From positions 124,001 to 188,000 of the forward strand of contig NZ_BCNM01000005.1 of the NCBI RefSeq assembly GCF_001514495.1: a stretch of DNA of 64,000 nucleotides. The letters run 5' to 3'. This DNA is from Paenibacillus pabuli NBRC 13638. Its GTDB lineage: Bacteria; Bacillota; Bacilli; Paenibacillales; Paenibacillaceae. Shown here piece after piece: positions 43,852-54,800 of the stretch (positions are counted from its first letter, which is position 1; the number at the start of each line of letters is the position of its first letter). The notes beneath the pieces are model-generated. The model did no database searches. It was not told the origin of the DNA and saw nothing but the letters and a program-made list of their open reading frames with translations. The translations under genes were made by a program, and so were the position numbers.

Positions 43852-45456
43852 TTATTTGGTAGACCACAGCTCCATACGCTGAGCATATTTCTCGTTGATG
43901 ATATCTTCTACTTTCTCATCGCCAGCCTTTTTCATATCCTCCAGCATCTTGTCGAATACCGAATTGGCTTCGGCCTCACTTGGGGCAATAATGGCTCTCG
44001 TAATGCTCTGATCCATAATATCCTTCACTTTCTGTGCCGTCAGCGCTTGAGGTGTTCCCCCATCCGGATTCAGGTTGTCATACTGTGCTGTATCCCATAC
44101 GGAATCGCCCAGACTCTTAATGGCCAGTTCATCCACTTCACTGCGCTGGAATTTAACCGCCATGTCATACGGCTGTCCGTTCGGGTCCAGACCATTTTTG
44201 ATAAACCATAACCATTTGCGAACGCCGCTTTTCTTCACCGTATCATCCCAATTATCCTTGAAGCTTTGCAGGAATTCAGGTTTCGGTTGTCGCTTGCCAT
44301 CCACCATGGTGTACTGTTCGCCTTCCTTGCCCCACAGCAGCAAATGCTGTCCTTCATCACTCGCCAGATAATTAAACAGCTTTATCGTTTCTTCCGGGTG
44401 TTTGTTGTTTTTGGTAATCGCGATCGCGTCCCATCCAAGCGAACTTCTTGGGCCAAACGTTGTTTGAGCCGGATCTACACCTGGAGCAACAACTTTGTAA
44501 GCAAAGAGTTGATTCTTTTCCCCGCCATCCTTCTTCAGGGCCGCATTGCCGTTCCCCGGGTCCCAATATGCACCTGGGGTAGCGAATACTGCACCAGTCG
44601 TCAGCTTTTGAATCCAGGTCTGTGTTTTGCTAATTGCAAATTCCTTTTCAATCAGACCTTCTCTATATAAGCGATTCATGTATAACAGCATCTCGCGATA
44701 TTTGGGGTCCTTGACATCATATTGCAGACGTCCATTGTTGTCATAATACGTCTTTAAGCCCCACATGCCTTTGAATGTTCCCAGATTTGCGCCCATGTTC
44801 TCGCCGTTCATCGTCATCGGAATGGATTCTTTGCCATCAATCGTATTGTATTTTTGTTTGAAATTTTTTAGTAGTGCTTCGAACTCGTCTGTTGTGAGGG
44901 GCTTTGAACCATCTGCTTTATCCGGAAGGAACTCTTCCAATAGGCTTTGTCTCATCAGCATACCGAAGACCGGATCACTGTCGAGTCCATACCAGTTTGC
45001 CAGATAGTAGTTCTTGCCGTCGGTATTACGTGTTTTGGTCAAGGTATCTCCGTACATTTCTTTCAGATCAGAACCATATTTCTCAATTAACTCATCCAGT
45101 GGAATGAATGCCCCGCTTGAAATGTATTTGTCGAGGGAAGCATCTCCCCGGCTCATGACTACCACATCCGGATAGTCCCCACTCGCGAGCATCAGGCTCA
45201 GTTTTTCCGTTGGATTACCTGTTGGCTGCTGGATGGAGATCTCTATGCCCGTCTTTTTGGTAATTTCCTGGGCAACTGCATCGGTAAATGGTTCTCCTTT
45301 GGTATTGCCATCAAACCAGGTCAGCGTAATCGGCCCTTGTTCCCCATCTTTACCTACTGTTTTGTTCTCTCCATCGTTAGAGGAGCAGCCCGCTAACAAA
45401 CCAACGACTAATGCAGCAGTCATACCCATCGTGATCCATTTTTTTGTCTTTATCAT
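43852..45456 (-). CDS. Sugar-binding lipoprotein, LplA/YtcQ type (ABC)
   Basis: Solute-binding protein of 534 residues, the longer LplA-like type. The lipobox LLAGC places the anchor Cys at residue 24. The mature N-terminus PITLTWFDGNTKGEPFTDAV and the pattern ASGDYPDVVVMSRGD are typical. It hands an oligosaccharide to the LplB/LplC-like permeases encoded upstream. The start at 45456 gives a proper lipoprotein signal; a longer reading from 45531 does not. It is the last gene of its operon, unlike the binding protein of the beta-mannoside locus. Confidence 0.95.
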   Translation of the reverse strand: MIKTKKWITMGMTAALVVGLLAGCSSNDGENKTVGKDGEQGPITLTWFDGNTKGEPFTDAVAQEITKKTGIEISIQQPTGNPTEKLSLMLASGDYPDVVVMSRGDASLDKYISSGAFIPLDELIEKYGSDLKEMYGDTLTKTRNTDGKNYYLANWYGLDSDPVFGMLMRQSLLEEFLPDKADGSKPLTTDEFEALLKNFKQKYNTIDGKESIPMTMNGENMGANLGTFKGMWGLKTYYDNNGRLQYDVKDPKYREMLLYMNRLYREGLIEKEFAISKTQTWIQKLTTGAVFATPGAYWDPGNGNAALKKDGGEKNQLFAYKVVAPGVDPAQTTFGPRSSLGWDAIAITKNNKHPEETIKLFNYLASDEGQHLLLWGKEGEQYTMVDGKRQPKPEFLQSFKDNWDDTVKKSGVRKWLWFIKNGLDPNGQPYDMAVKFQRSEVDELAIKSLGDSVWDTAQYDNLNPDGGTPQALTAQKVKDIMDQSITRAIIAPSEAEANSVFDKMLEDMKKAGDEKVEDIINEKYAQRMELWSTK

Positions 45457-45588
45457 TGACACCCTAATTCCTCCCAATGAATAAATTCCTAAATTGCATG
45501 ATCGAGCAATTACAAAACAATCTTGGCCCACCCCCTTTCAGGAGAGGTCGCAGGACGAGTCCGTCCCACAACCGGATCATGGAATCGC

Positions 45589-46479
45589 TTAACTCTTTAC
45601 CGCTCCCAAAGTCATACCTTTAACAAAGTACTTTTGCAGGAACGGATACACCATCACGATTGGTAATGTGGCTACCATCGTAGCAGCCATTCGAATGGTA
45701 TCGCTGGAAACCGCATTTCGTTTGGCCGAGTTGGCCAGCATTTGCGTTTGCGAAATCATGCCACCGGTCTGAAATTGATTTAATATTTTCACGAGCACGG
45801 CTTGCAGAGTCTTCAGATCCGAACTATAGGTGAACGCATAGGAATCAAACCACGCATTCCAATGCCCTATCGCTTGAAAAAGTCCCACTGTTGCAAGTAC
45901 AGGTGTTGTCAGCGGCATCACAATTCGGAAGAAAATGGTCAGATCGTTAGCCCCGTCTACCCTCGCCGATTCTTCAATCTCATGGGGGAGCTGTTCCATG
46001 AAAGTACGAACAATGATCATATAGAAGACATTCATCAAACTTGGCAAAATGAACACCGAAAAGGTATCGATCATATTCAGCGCCTTAAGCACCATGTAGA
46101 ACGGAATCAGTCCGCCACTGAAATACATGGTAAAGATAAAGTACAGGTTCCAGCCTTTGCGACCAATTAAGTTCCGCCGACTTAGCGGATACGCAAGCAT
46201 CGTAATGACGAGAACCGATAGCGGTGCACCAATCAGCGTTCGTTTGACGGTTACCCACAGCCCGCTTAAAATCTCGCTATCTTTCAAAATCTGCTGATAG
46301 CTGTCCAAGGTCAGATCTCTGGGCCACAGATAAACGCCGCCTCGCACCGTATCCTCCGCGCTGTTCAATGAAAGAACGAGTATATTCCAAAACGGAAGAA
46401 ATGTAACCAGTAATACGAGAATAAGAATGAAATATACAATAATTTTGAAAATACGATCCCCGAATCGGTTCAGAATCAT
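45589..46479 (-). CDS. Sugar ABC transporter permease, LplC/YtcP type
   Basis: Membrane subunit of 296 residues with six hydrophobic segments and the EAA loop (EESARVDGANDLTIFFRIVMP), ending VKGMTLGAVKS. AGGGGAG precedes the ATG. It follows the LplB-like gene by 28 bases and precedes the binding protein gene by 132 bases. It is similar in layout to the permease at the left edge of the window. Confidence 0.95.
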   Translation of the reverse strand: MILNRFGDRIFKIIVYFILILVLLVTFLPFWNILVLSLNSAEDTVRGGVYLWPRDLTLDSYQQILKDSEILSGLWVTVKRTLIGAPLSVLVITMLAYPLSRRNLIGRKGWNLYFIFTMYFSGGLIPFYMVLKALNMIDTFSVFILPSLMNVFYMIIVRTFMEQLPHEIEESARVDGANDLTIFFRIVMPLTTPVLATVGLFQAIGHWNAWFDSYAFTYSSDLKTLQAVLVKILNQFQTGGMISQTQMLANSAKRNAVSSDTIRMAATMVATLPIVMVYPFLQKYFVKGMTLGAVKS

Positions 46480-46507
46480 TACAAGCGCTCCCCTCTGTCT
46501 TTTGTAG

Positions 46508-47464
46508 TTAGAACAACGCCTGGTCGTTCACTTTTCTGGAAATCCGGTTCACGATAAGGACAAGAATGAAGGCAACAACGGATTTGAACATTCCCACAGC
46601 AGCACCATAAGAAAACATGCTGTTTTGTAGTCCGTATTTGTAAGCATAAATATCAATAACTTCGGAGTATTCAAGCACAGTATTATTTTGCAGCAGGTAT
46701 TGCTGTTCAAATCCCGCATTCAAAATGCCTCCGACCGCGAGAATAGCCAATATGACAATTGTAGGGCGCATGGATGGCAGCGTTATATGCCACATTTGCT
46801 TGAATCGGCTGGCTCCGTCCACCCTGGCCGCTTCGTAGAGCTCCGGATTAATGGAAGCGATTGCAGCAAGATACATAATGGCACTGAACCCCATCTCTTT
46901 CCACATGTTCGACAATGCGATAATCCACCAGAACAGAGGCCCGTTTTGCAAAAATGCAACGGGTTCTTTGACAATGCCCAGCAGAACCAGAATGTTGTTA
47001 AGCATTCCATCCGAAGCCAGCAGCGTAATCACAATGTTGGCTGCAATAACCCATGAGATAAAATGCGGCAGATAAGAAACCGTCTGTACAAAACGTTTGA
47101 AAAATCCCTGTCTCGCTTCATTCAGTACAAGCGCAAGGATGATTGGCGCAGGAAATCCGAAGAACAGTGTCAGCAAGCTTGTCGCTAGCGTATTACGCAT
47201 AACCCGATAGAAATCCCCTGTAGTAAAGAAATACTCAAACCACTGGAAACCTACAAATTCGGCATGGAAGAACTGATGTAAGAACGATCCCCCACCCGGC
47301 TGATAATTTGTAAACGCCATATATAGTCCAAACATCGGACCATAGGAAAATAGCAATGTCGCAATAAAGGCAGGAAGCATAAGCACGAATAACCATTTTT
47401 GCTCTTTTAGTCTGCTTATCAGATTATTGCTCCTGACTGTTTTGATAGCGCTTACCTTATGCAT
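46508..47464 (-). CDS. Sugar ABC transporter permease, LplB/YteP type
   Basis: Membrane subunit of 318 residues with the EAA loop YEAARVDGASRFKQMWHITLP and a C-terminus ending NDQALF. GGGAGG precedes the ATG. It is the first gene of the third ABC operon. A divergent kinase gene starts 223 bases away, so the intergenic region holds promoters for both. The ATPase is not encoded nearby. Confidence 0.95.
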   Translation of the reverse strand: MHKVSAIKTVRSNNLISRLKEQKWLFVLMLPAFIATLLFSYGPMFGLYMAFTNYQPGGGSFLHQFFHAEFVGFQWFEYFFTTGDFYRVMRNTLATSLLTLFFGFPAPIILALVLNEARQGFFKRFVQTVSYLPHFISWVIAANIVITLLASDGMLNNILVLLGIVKEPVAFLQNGPLFWWIIALSNMWKEMGFSAIMYLAAIASINPELYEAARVDGASRFKQMWHITLPSMRPTIVILAILAVGGILNAGFEQQYLLQNNTVLEYSEVIDIYAYKYGLQNSMFSYGAAVGMFKSVVAFILVLIVNRISRKVNDQALF

Positions 47465-47540
47465 TAAGTACCCTCCCTTTTTCTATACAGCAGCATGGTC
47501 GGCCATATCTTGATTCAACTTCTCTCCTATAATCATAAAT

Positions 47541-47569
47541 TTGACAAGGATTACTCGCCATAGTTGAAT
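47541..47569 (+). promoter_or_regulatory. Predicted promoter of the divergent kinase gene
   Basis: TTGACA and TTGAAT (four of six -10 positions) are separated by 17 bases, about 118 bases before the start codon. Confidence 0.45.
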
Positions 47570-47686
47570 TCTCCGAAAGATACCGCTTTTTAAAGATGTT
47601 TTTGTGCAAAGAGAGGATTGGATTTCCATATTCACTCTGCTATGATGAACTGTGCAACGAATATTCAGTCAAGAGAGGGCTTCCGG

Positions 47687-49444
47687 ATGCGCCAATTTTA
47701 TAGAAGATTTATGTACATGCCTTTTGTAAACCTGAGTTTTCGTTCCAAACTGTTTATGGTATTTGTTCTGGTCACGATCATTCCGATGATGCTGTTGGTT
47801 TACTTTTCCTATGAGCTCACCAAAACGAAGCTTACTGAGCAGATCTACATCAATATGACGAACTCAACGGCTCAAATCACTAAAAATCTGGAGAACAAAC
47901 TGGATAGCTATGAACACATTTCCGCCTCCATTTATTTGGATAACCGCCTTGCCAATTACCTTACAAACGAGTATCAGGATGATCCATCTTATCTGGATGT
48001 CTATAATTATATTGGCAATCGAATCGACACCGTGATGGCTGCCTACCCTGATTTTGATAGCGCATTCATTTATTCGGATAATCCGTCGCTGCCCAAAGAC
48101 AATTATTATATCCGGCCGATCACACCGGAAGTTCAGGACACGGAACTGTTTCACAAGCTGCAGCAATCCTATGGGAACATTATTCATCTCTCCACGCCGC
48201 AGACAGAGAACGGTCCTGCCATGTTTACACTCGCTCGGCTGCTGAACAACAATAGTAATCAGTACCCCTATGGGATGCTGGTCTTTCAAATTTCGGAGTC
48301 GGTCATCTATTCTCTCATGGAAAAAGAAGCAGGTGGCAAAGATATTTTTATTATCAATGACAAGGGTATGATTCTGTCTTCAGCGGACAAACAGTTAATC
48401 AATACAAGCCTGCCCGAATTGCTTCATCAGAATTTTGACGAGACGCCTTCAGGCAGATTTGATACAACATATCAAGGCGTGAAGGCTCTAGCCGTCTATA
48501 ACACGCTCAAAAATGGCTGGAGAACGGTGTCCATCTTCCCGTATGACAGTATTATCAAGGATGCTAAGTCCCTCTCTCAGCTGATTATCAAAATTTCTCT
48601 GGGCTTCATCGGCGTGGCGCTGCTGCTCATCTATATTACTGCTTCGCTGTTTAGCAATCGCATCAGGACGTTAATTCGGATGATTCGACGGATTGAGCGG
48701 GGGGATTTCAACCCTACTCATGAGGAGCAAATGGGCAGTGATGAGATCGGACAGCTTCACTTTGCATTCGAACAGATGACAACCCGGTTGAAAAGTCTGG
48801 TTACCGAAGTTTATCAGAAGGAACTACAGAGCAAGGAAGCCGAACTGGACCTGCTTCAAGCTCAGATCAATCCTCATTTTCTGTATAATACACTCGGTTC
48901 GATCTCTTCTCTGGCCGTGAAGCATCAGGATCCACAGATTCAGGATATGGTTCTTCACCTGGCCAAGTTTTATCGGATATCCCTTAACAAAGGAAAGAGC
49001 ATCCTGACCATCAATGAAGAGCTGAAACTGACCCAGAGTTATAATGCAATTCAACTTATTCGGTTTAAGGGCAAGCTGAACATCATCTACACGATAGATC
49101 AATCGATCCTGCCCTACTCGACCGTAAAGCTTGCGTTACAGCCTTTTGTGGAGAATGCAGTCATTCACGCTCTTTGGAATCAGGATCGGCCTCTAAATAT
49201 CCATATCAAGGGTGTCATCGAGAACAATAGTATCATCTTATCGGTTATAGACGACGGAATGGGCATGCGGCGAGAGAAGCTTGAGGCTTTGTTTGAAGAG
49301 AAAGAAGGAAGGGGTTATGGCATTTCAAATGTGGATCGGCGGATTAAGCTGAAATTTGGTGAATACTACGGTGTTAAAGTGTATAGCAAGCTAGGTATGG
49401 GAACTACCGTACAGATCCGTCTGCCGCAAAAAGAGATCCAATAA
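47687..49444 (+). CDS. Sensor histidine kinase, YesM family (no adjacent regulator)
   Basis: Membrane kinase of 585 residues. A transmembrane helix at about 20-42 and another near 300 enclose an extracellular sensor of about 250 residues. HAMP, the His_kinase box QINPHFLYNTLGSISSLAV, and ATPase motifs ENAVIHAL, DDGMGM and GYGISNVDRRI follow. The start at 47687 has GAGAGGG 8 bases upstream. Unlike the other two kinases in this window it has no regulator gene beside it. The only unpaired regulator is at 56689-58221, on the other strand, and may be its partner. Confidence 0.95.
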   Translation: MRQFYRRFMYMPFVNLSFRSKLFMVFVLVTIIPMMLLVYFSYELTKTKLTEQIYINMTNSTAQITKNLENKLDSYEHISASIYLDNRLANYLTNEYQDDPSYLDVYNYIGNRIDTVMAAYPDFDSAFIYSDNPSLPKDNYYIRPITPEVQDTELFHKLQQSYGNIIHLSTPQTENGPAMFTLARLLNNNSNQYPYGMLVFQISESVIYSLMEKEAGGKDIFIINDKGMILSSADKQLINTSLPELLHQNFDETPSGRFDTTYQGVKALAVYNTLKNGWRTVSIFPYDSIIKDAKSLSQLIIKISLGFIGVALLLIYITASLFSNRIRTLIRMIRRIERGDFNPTHEEQMGSDEIGQLHFAFEQMTTRLKSLVTEVYQKELQSKEAELDLLQAQINPHFLYNTLGSISSLAVKHQDPQIQDMVLHLAKFYRISLNKGKSILTINEELKLTQSYNAIQLIRFKGKLNIIYTIDQSILPYSTVKLALQPFVENAVIHALWNQDRPLNIHIKGVIENNSIILSVIDDGMGMRREKLEALFEEKEGRGYGISNVDRRIKLKFGEYYGVKVYSKLGMGTTVQIRLPQKEIQ

Positions 49445-49491
49445 AAAAGGAGTGCGATGCAGCCGTTACCGACCTACAAAGCACTCCTTTT
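49445..49491. terminator. Terminator between the kinase and the GH36 gene
   Basis: AAAAGGAGTGC and GCACTCCTTTT are perfect 11-base arms with a 25-base loop. It separates the converging kinase and GH36 transcripts. Confidence 0.75.
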
Positions 49492-49512
49492 AAACCGTTC
49501 TACAACATCCTA

Positions 49513-51624
49513 TTATACCTGCTCACGAATACGATACACCAGGCTGTCGAAATCGCCGCGCAGAGGCAGCTCCACCCCGATGTTCATCAGCGCACGGCCA
49601 CTGACCGTTAACCCCAGTTCTTCAATGAGATAGGTCTTGTCAGCCTGAAGGCCTGCCAAACGGAGTCTAGGCAACGGTTCACCCAGCTTCTGCGAGTGAA
49701 GAAAAGCGAATAGCACATGGTCACTTGCGGCAGCATCACTGTACTGGACAGCAGTAACCCCCTTATGCCGAAGCGAAGTCAGACGGGATTGTTTGCCGAA
49801 TTGCACCAGTTGACGAATGGCTTTGTACTGACCGATGAATTCCCCGGACTGTTCAATCCATTCATCACTCCACTCGTTCAGATTGGAGCCGACACCAAGC
49901 GTGCCCATCATTGCACTGTGGAAACGATACTTCAGAGAGACGTTTCGACCGTTCATTCCTGTAGGTGACTCGGTTACCCAACAGGTCATCATACGTGGTG
50001 CGTACGTATACGAGAAGCCTTCCTGAATGCTCAGGCGGTCGAACGCATCCGTATTGTCACTCGGCCAGGACTGATCGGCATAACGGAAGATGCCCAGATC
50101 AATCCGCGAGCCACCTCCTGCGCAAGTCTCAAACTCGACATCCGGGAACTTGGCTCGCAGCTGTGCCCATATATCATACAAGCTCTGGACATGCCTTACC
50201 CATACTTCTTTCTGGCGGTTAATGGGGTGACCCTTCATGCCCGGCTCCGTGATCGTCCGGTTCATGTCCCATTTAATGAACTTAATCTCATGATTACCAA
50301 GCAGTTCGGTCATAAAATTGATAATGTATTGCTTGACCTCCGGCTTGGAAATGTTCAGCAGCAGCTGATTGCGAAGCTCCGTACGTCCCCGGGTCTCAAA
50401 ATGATATACCCAGTCCGGATGTGCTCTATAGAGATCACTATCCGGGTTAACCGACTCCGGCTCCACCCATATGCCGAATTCCATCCCCAGTCCGTGAACC
50501 CGGTCAATCAGCTCAACAAGTCCGTTCGGGAACTTCTCTTTGTTCACGTTCCAGTCGCCCAACCCCGCACGGTCGGAATGCCGCTGCCCAAACCAGCCGT
50601 CATCCACAACGAATAGTTCCACACCCATTTTGGCTGCCCTTTCGGCAAGTGCCATTTGGTCCTGGGCATTAACATCGAAATAGGTAGCTTCCCAGGAGTT
50701 GTACAGCACTTTACCGATTTCACTGCGCGGCAGTATGTAATTGTATTGGTACTGATGCAAGCGATGGCTCATGCCGCCAAAGCCCTCAGGGCTGAATCCG
50801 CCGACAAAGACAGGCGTCTCAAACGTCTCGCCCGCACCCAGCAACCATTCATTGTCAAAATCATGGATGCCACCTGTTACCCGTACATGCGTGAATGGGG
50901 TCTTCTCCGCAACAATCTTCCAGTTGCCGCTCCAGGCAAGAGCACCAAACCATACCCCACCGCCGCTTTCTGTGGAAAGACCATCATCAATCGCAAACCA
51001 TGGGTTGGCATGACCGTCAGTGAAACCTCTTCGCGATTCAAGTACCTTTTTTCCCTCTGTCAAAATGGTATTGCGCAGTTGGAATTCACCCGACCATTTC
51101 CCCGTAACATGCGTCAGGCGGTAATCCTGGAGATATGGCAAAGTCCAAGCTGCGGATTGCATGCTTTCCAGCACAATATCCTCCTGCCCCGTATTTATGA
51201 TATTGGCATAACGCTCTACCAGGTCGAATTCCGGGATGACCCGATAGACCAGCTGCGTTTCAAGTGCATACACCTGATCCTTCAACGTAATAATCAGCGT
51301 CTGTCTGCCATCCTGTTCAATGACCTCGTGACGGTCATACCTAACCTGAAGATCGCGTACACCATCAGGCATGCGCAGTTTCAGAGATGGCTCTGTATAA
51401 AATGCGCCTCCCCAGAAGCTGTACTCCTCCACCTCTCCTTCCACTTCCGCGTCAAAAGAGCTGTGGGATTGTAGATGGAGCAAAGGAGCGCTGTCCTCGA
51501 TACTCACTGGATCTCCCCAATACAGATGCTGGAGGTGTTCTCTCTCATTAATTCCGAAAATATAGGATGAATGTTGTGTCTGTATTGCAAATATACGCAA
51601 TTGTTCATGATATTGAATCGTCAT
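49513..51624 (-). CDS. Alpha-galactosidase, glycoside hydrolase family 36 (intracellular)
   Basis: Enzyme of 703 residues without a signal peptide. The nucleophile is the Asp in FIKWDMNR and the acid/base Asp lies in SWPSDNTDAFDRL; CAGGGSRIDLG is the substrate-recognition loop of bacterial GH36 enzymes. The WNSWEATYFDV start of the barrel (reading YNSWEATYFDV) is also typical. It removes terminal alpha-galactose from imported oligosaccharides such as raffinose-type sugars or galactomannan pieces. The start at 51624 has GAAAGGGG upstream; a longer reading is not supported. It is next to the surface clan GH-D enzyme. Confidence 0.94.
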   Translation of the reverse strand: MTIQYHEQLRIFAIQTQHSSYIFGINEREHLQHLYWGDPVSIEDSAPLLHLQSHSSFDAEVEGEVEEYSFWGGAFYTEPSLKLRMPDGVRDLQVRYDRHEVIEQDGRQTLIITLKDQVYALETQLVYRVIPEFDLVERYANIINTGQEDIVLESMQSAAWTLPYLQDYRLTHVTGKWSGEFQLRNTILTEGKKVLESRRGFTDGHANPWFAIDDGLSTESGGGVWFGALAWSGNWKIVAEKTPFTHVRVTGGIHDFDNEWLLGAGETFETPVFVGGFSPEGFGGMSHRLHQYQYNYILPRSEIGKVLYNSWEATYFDVNAQDQMALAERAAKMGVELFVVDDGWFGQRHSDRAGLGDWNVNKEKFPNGLVELIDRVHGLGMEFGIWVEPESVNPDSDLYRAHPDWVYHFETRGRTELRNQLLLNISKPEVKQYIINFMTELLGNHEIKFIKWDMNRTITEPGMKGHPINRQKEVWVRHVQSLYDIWAQLRAKFPDVEFETCAGGGSRIDLGIFRYADQSWPSDNTDAFDRLSIQEGFSYTYAPRMMTCWVTESPTGMNGRNVSLKYRFHSAMMGTLGVGSNLNEWSDEWIEQSGEFIGQYKAIRQLVQFGKQSRLTSLRHKGVTAVQYSDAAASDHVLFAFLHSQKLGEPLPRLRLAGLQADKTYLIEELGLTVSGRALMNIGVELPLRGDFDSLVYRIREQV

Positions 51625-51772
51625 GCTTACCCCTTTCAGGTTCCGTGTTTTGGTACCTATATGCTGTGTGTTGTGAACATACATATTATTGTAGGAAGCA
51701 GCAGGCGGATTAGCCATATCGCAATCTTACAATCCATAGGGGAAATCATCTGTCATCTCAAAATTATGAAAA

Positions 51773-51800
51773 TAAGGCTGCGATATAATTCGCAGCCTTA
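51773..51800 (-). terminator. Terminator of the SLH glycosidase gene
   Basis: TAAGGCTGCGA and TCGCAGCCTTA arms; TTATTTTCAT follows on the minus strand, directly after the stop codon. Confidence 0.75.
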
Positions 51801-51804
51801 AAGC

Positions 51805-54800
51805 TTACTTCAAAATCAGGTTATAGATGGCCTGAGCCGCTTCTGCCCGGGAAGCAATCCCTTTAGGCACAAACTGTCCCTGTCTTTGGCCTTGGACCAG
51901 TCCCAATCGGGCTGCATGCTTCACCGAAGCCGTTGCCCATGAAGAAACCTGAGCCATATCTGTAAACAAGATGTCTGTAGAACCAACAGGCGGTACTTTC
52001 CCAACATTCCGCTCATAGGCTTTCATCAGCATCACCGTAATTTCTTCACGAGTAATCTGTGCGTCCGGTTGGAAACGGGCTGCGCTTCGGCCGTTTACAA
52101 TACCGGCTTGCGTCGCAATCGAGATGGGTTCCGCGTACCAGTCATCTGTCGCTACATCTGTAAAGTGTACTTCCCCTGCTACAGTCAGTCCCATGGAATG
52201 AACGAGCATAGTGGTGAATTCAGCGCGGGTGACAGCACGTCCTGGCTCAAATTGATCTACATGTGTGCCTTCAACATAGCCCTTTGCTGCCAACTCCTTG
52301 ATTACACTGCTGGCCCAATGATTGCCCGGAACATCGGTAAACGTCCGATCCAGTTCCAGAACGGCATACTTGCTGAAGTGGCTCACTTTAGTCGTTAATA
52401 CGCCATTCACGTAATCTGATTTGAGAAATTCCAATGTCCCATTTTTGTTAATATAATATATTCCTCCCTGTGAAGGGTCGAAGCCTTCAGCCGCTGCCAG
52501 GCTCAGCGTAACCGGGTGATCAAAAGCAGCGAGTGTTTCGGTTGTACCTGATTTAGTTGTTGCCGAAAGGCTGAATTCAACGATTTCTCCCTTAAGGGTA
52601 ACCGTTGCCCGGGAAGATGATTCTACTGCAGCAATGACCTCTTTGGCCTTGCTGCCAAGCGGGACCATTTTCAGGGAAATCGTACTATCTTCCTGTTGCC
52701 CCGCTGGTAGCTTGCTCAGTAGCTGCTGGAACAAACTCGCAGGTACTTGCAAAGTTAACTTGCCTGATTTCACTTTCAGTGTATGGTTGCCGAGTTGGCG
52801 TAAGACAGCTGATGACAGTTGCAGCTCCTGAGTACCAGCCTTGATGTCTATAACGACTTTCCCTGCCTCACTGTCCACCTTCAGCATATCGGCTGTGATG
52901 ACCCGTGTTGTTGTATCGTTCTCCTGAGCCGTGCTGTATCCAGAGTTCCCGCTCCCGCTAGTATTACTGTTATTACCGTTGTTGCCATTGTTGCCAGGAT
53001 GGCTTGGGTTTCCTGGGTTTTCTGGATTGACTGGTTTCTCGGTCAATTTAACCAATTTCGATTCAGCTGGCCCCAGCGAGATGGACCATGCACCCGTGGC
53101 TGACGAAGATTCACCTGTCCACAAGTCTTTTAACGTGTAGGTTTTGGATTCATTCAATCCGGCACGGCCTAGATTAATCGTTTTGTTTGCTGAACTATTG
53201 GCGCTGTAATTAAATACGGCGAGGTAATAATCATTGCCGTCTTTCAGAACAAACGTATCTGCGGCATTTGCATTCGTATTTCCTTCAAGCGGCTTGAATA
53301 CTTTGCCTTTCAGCGCCACCTGAAGAACATCCGAGTTATTGTACAATGATGTCATGTATTCCTGTGCCTTGGGAACGTTCACATCATCGGAATCCATCAT
53401 CACCGTGCCGGCAATTACACCGGAATTCACCCGGCTACGGGCTTCCTCCAAGCTTGAAGCACTGCTTAATACCAAATGATCCGGATCTGTATAAGAATAG
53501 ATCGTCCCATTTTGCCAGAAACCATATGTCAATGAATTGAGCATGTACTCCGTCTCATTGATTTTGCCATAGGTGTCACAAGAGATCCGTCTGCTATGCG
53601 CATATTGACTTGGAAAGATCGGTGCAATGGACGCACTAATGAACATTTTCCCATCCAATCGCTCTTCGACATAACGCATCCCTTCATTGTAAGCCTGGAT
53701 TCCTGTCGTCATGGTTGTATCATAATGCTGACCTTCCAGTGAGCCATGGGTTAGGAAATCCAGTTTGATGAATGTGAATCCAAGTGATTTAAACTTATCC
53801 AGAAAATAATTCATACGCATTTGACTCCCCGGATGTGTCACATCCAGTGCATATGCTCCATCCAGTGTCGGCAGAGGTTTACCCTCAGCATCCTTGAGCA
53901 CAATATCACCATACGTATATTGCCCGTTGGTACCATCTACTTTTTGGCTCATATCGTTGCCCCAATACACAAATGGTCCCCAATAGATGCCTGCATGCTG
54001 ACCATTGTCCTTAATGACAGATACGGCTTGGGCAAGCTCAGCATCACTTAGATTGTCCCAGTAGGAATCCATATTAATGAATACATTGCCGTTATTGTTG
54101 AACTTCTTAAGATTGTTCTTGAAATAATTGGACACATCCACTACGTTCTGATACGAAAGCCCGCTATCATAAGCTCCCCAGCTATTCCAACCTACTGGAA
54201 CACCTTGTGGCAGCTCTGGATTCAACGCCAGCGGAGGAGTAATAATCGCATTGGCTTTACCGTATTCTTCAAGTCCTGTACGGTAGTCACTGAAACCACC
54301 TATCATAATCAGTGATGAGGACAGTTCAGTACCAGTCAGGCTGCCATGTGGCTGAGTATCGCGAGTAACGTCACTCGCTGCACCACCATACACCGCAAAT
54401 TCATTCAGACGATTAGCTGAGCCTTTCCAGTCAATACCGGTCTTCCAGGTGTCATGGGTTACTGAACCGATCACCAGACCGTTACGTGTCGAGTTATTGA
54501 ATACTGTTGTCATCTCATAGCTGGTATCCGCCCGGTTCATGGTTTGAGATTTGTAGCGAATCCAGGCGTCGTTGTCAAAAGGTACTGTAAGCACACGATT
54601 ATCCGAGCTGACGCCGATATCCACACCGCCCGTATTTTTAACCGTAATTGGTGACATGTAATTACTCTTGATCTCTGAATCACTGAAGGCATCCAGACGG
54701 TTGAGGAAATACGATTTATCTTCATAAAACCGATAGACCTGCTTCAGGGTTGGTTTGCCAGTCGACGTATGAACAAAGTTCAACTCAATGCCTTTGCCGA

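Noticed and set aside
50656..51474. A 272-codon open frame on the plus strand
   Set aside because: It is antisense to the GH36 alpha-galactosidase and has no recognisable protein features.
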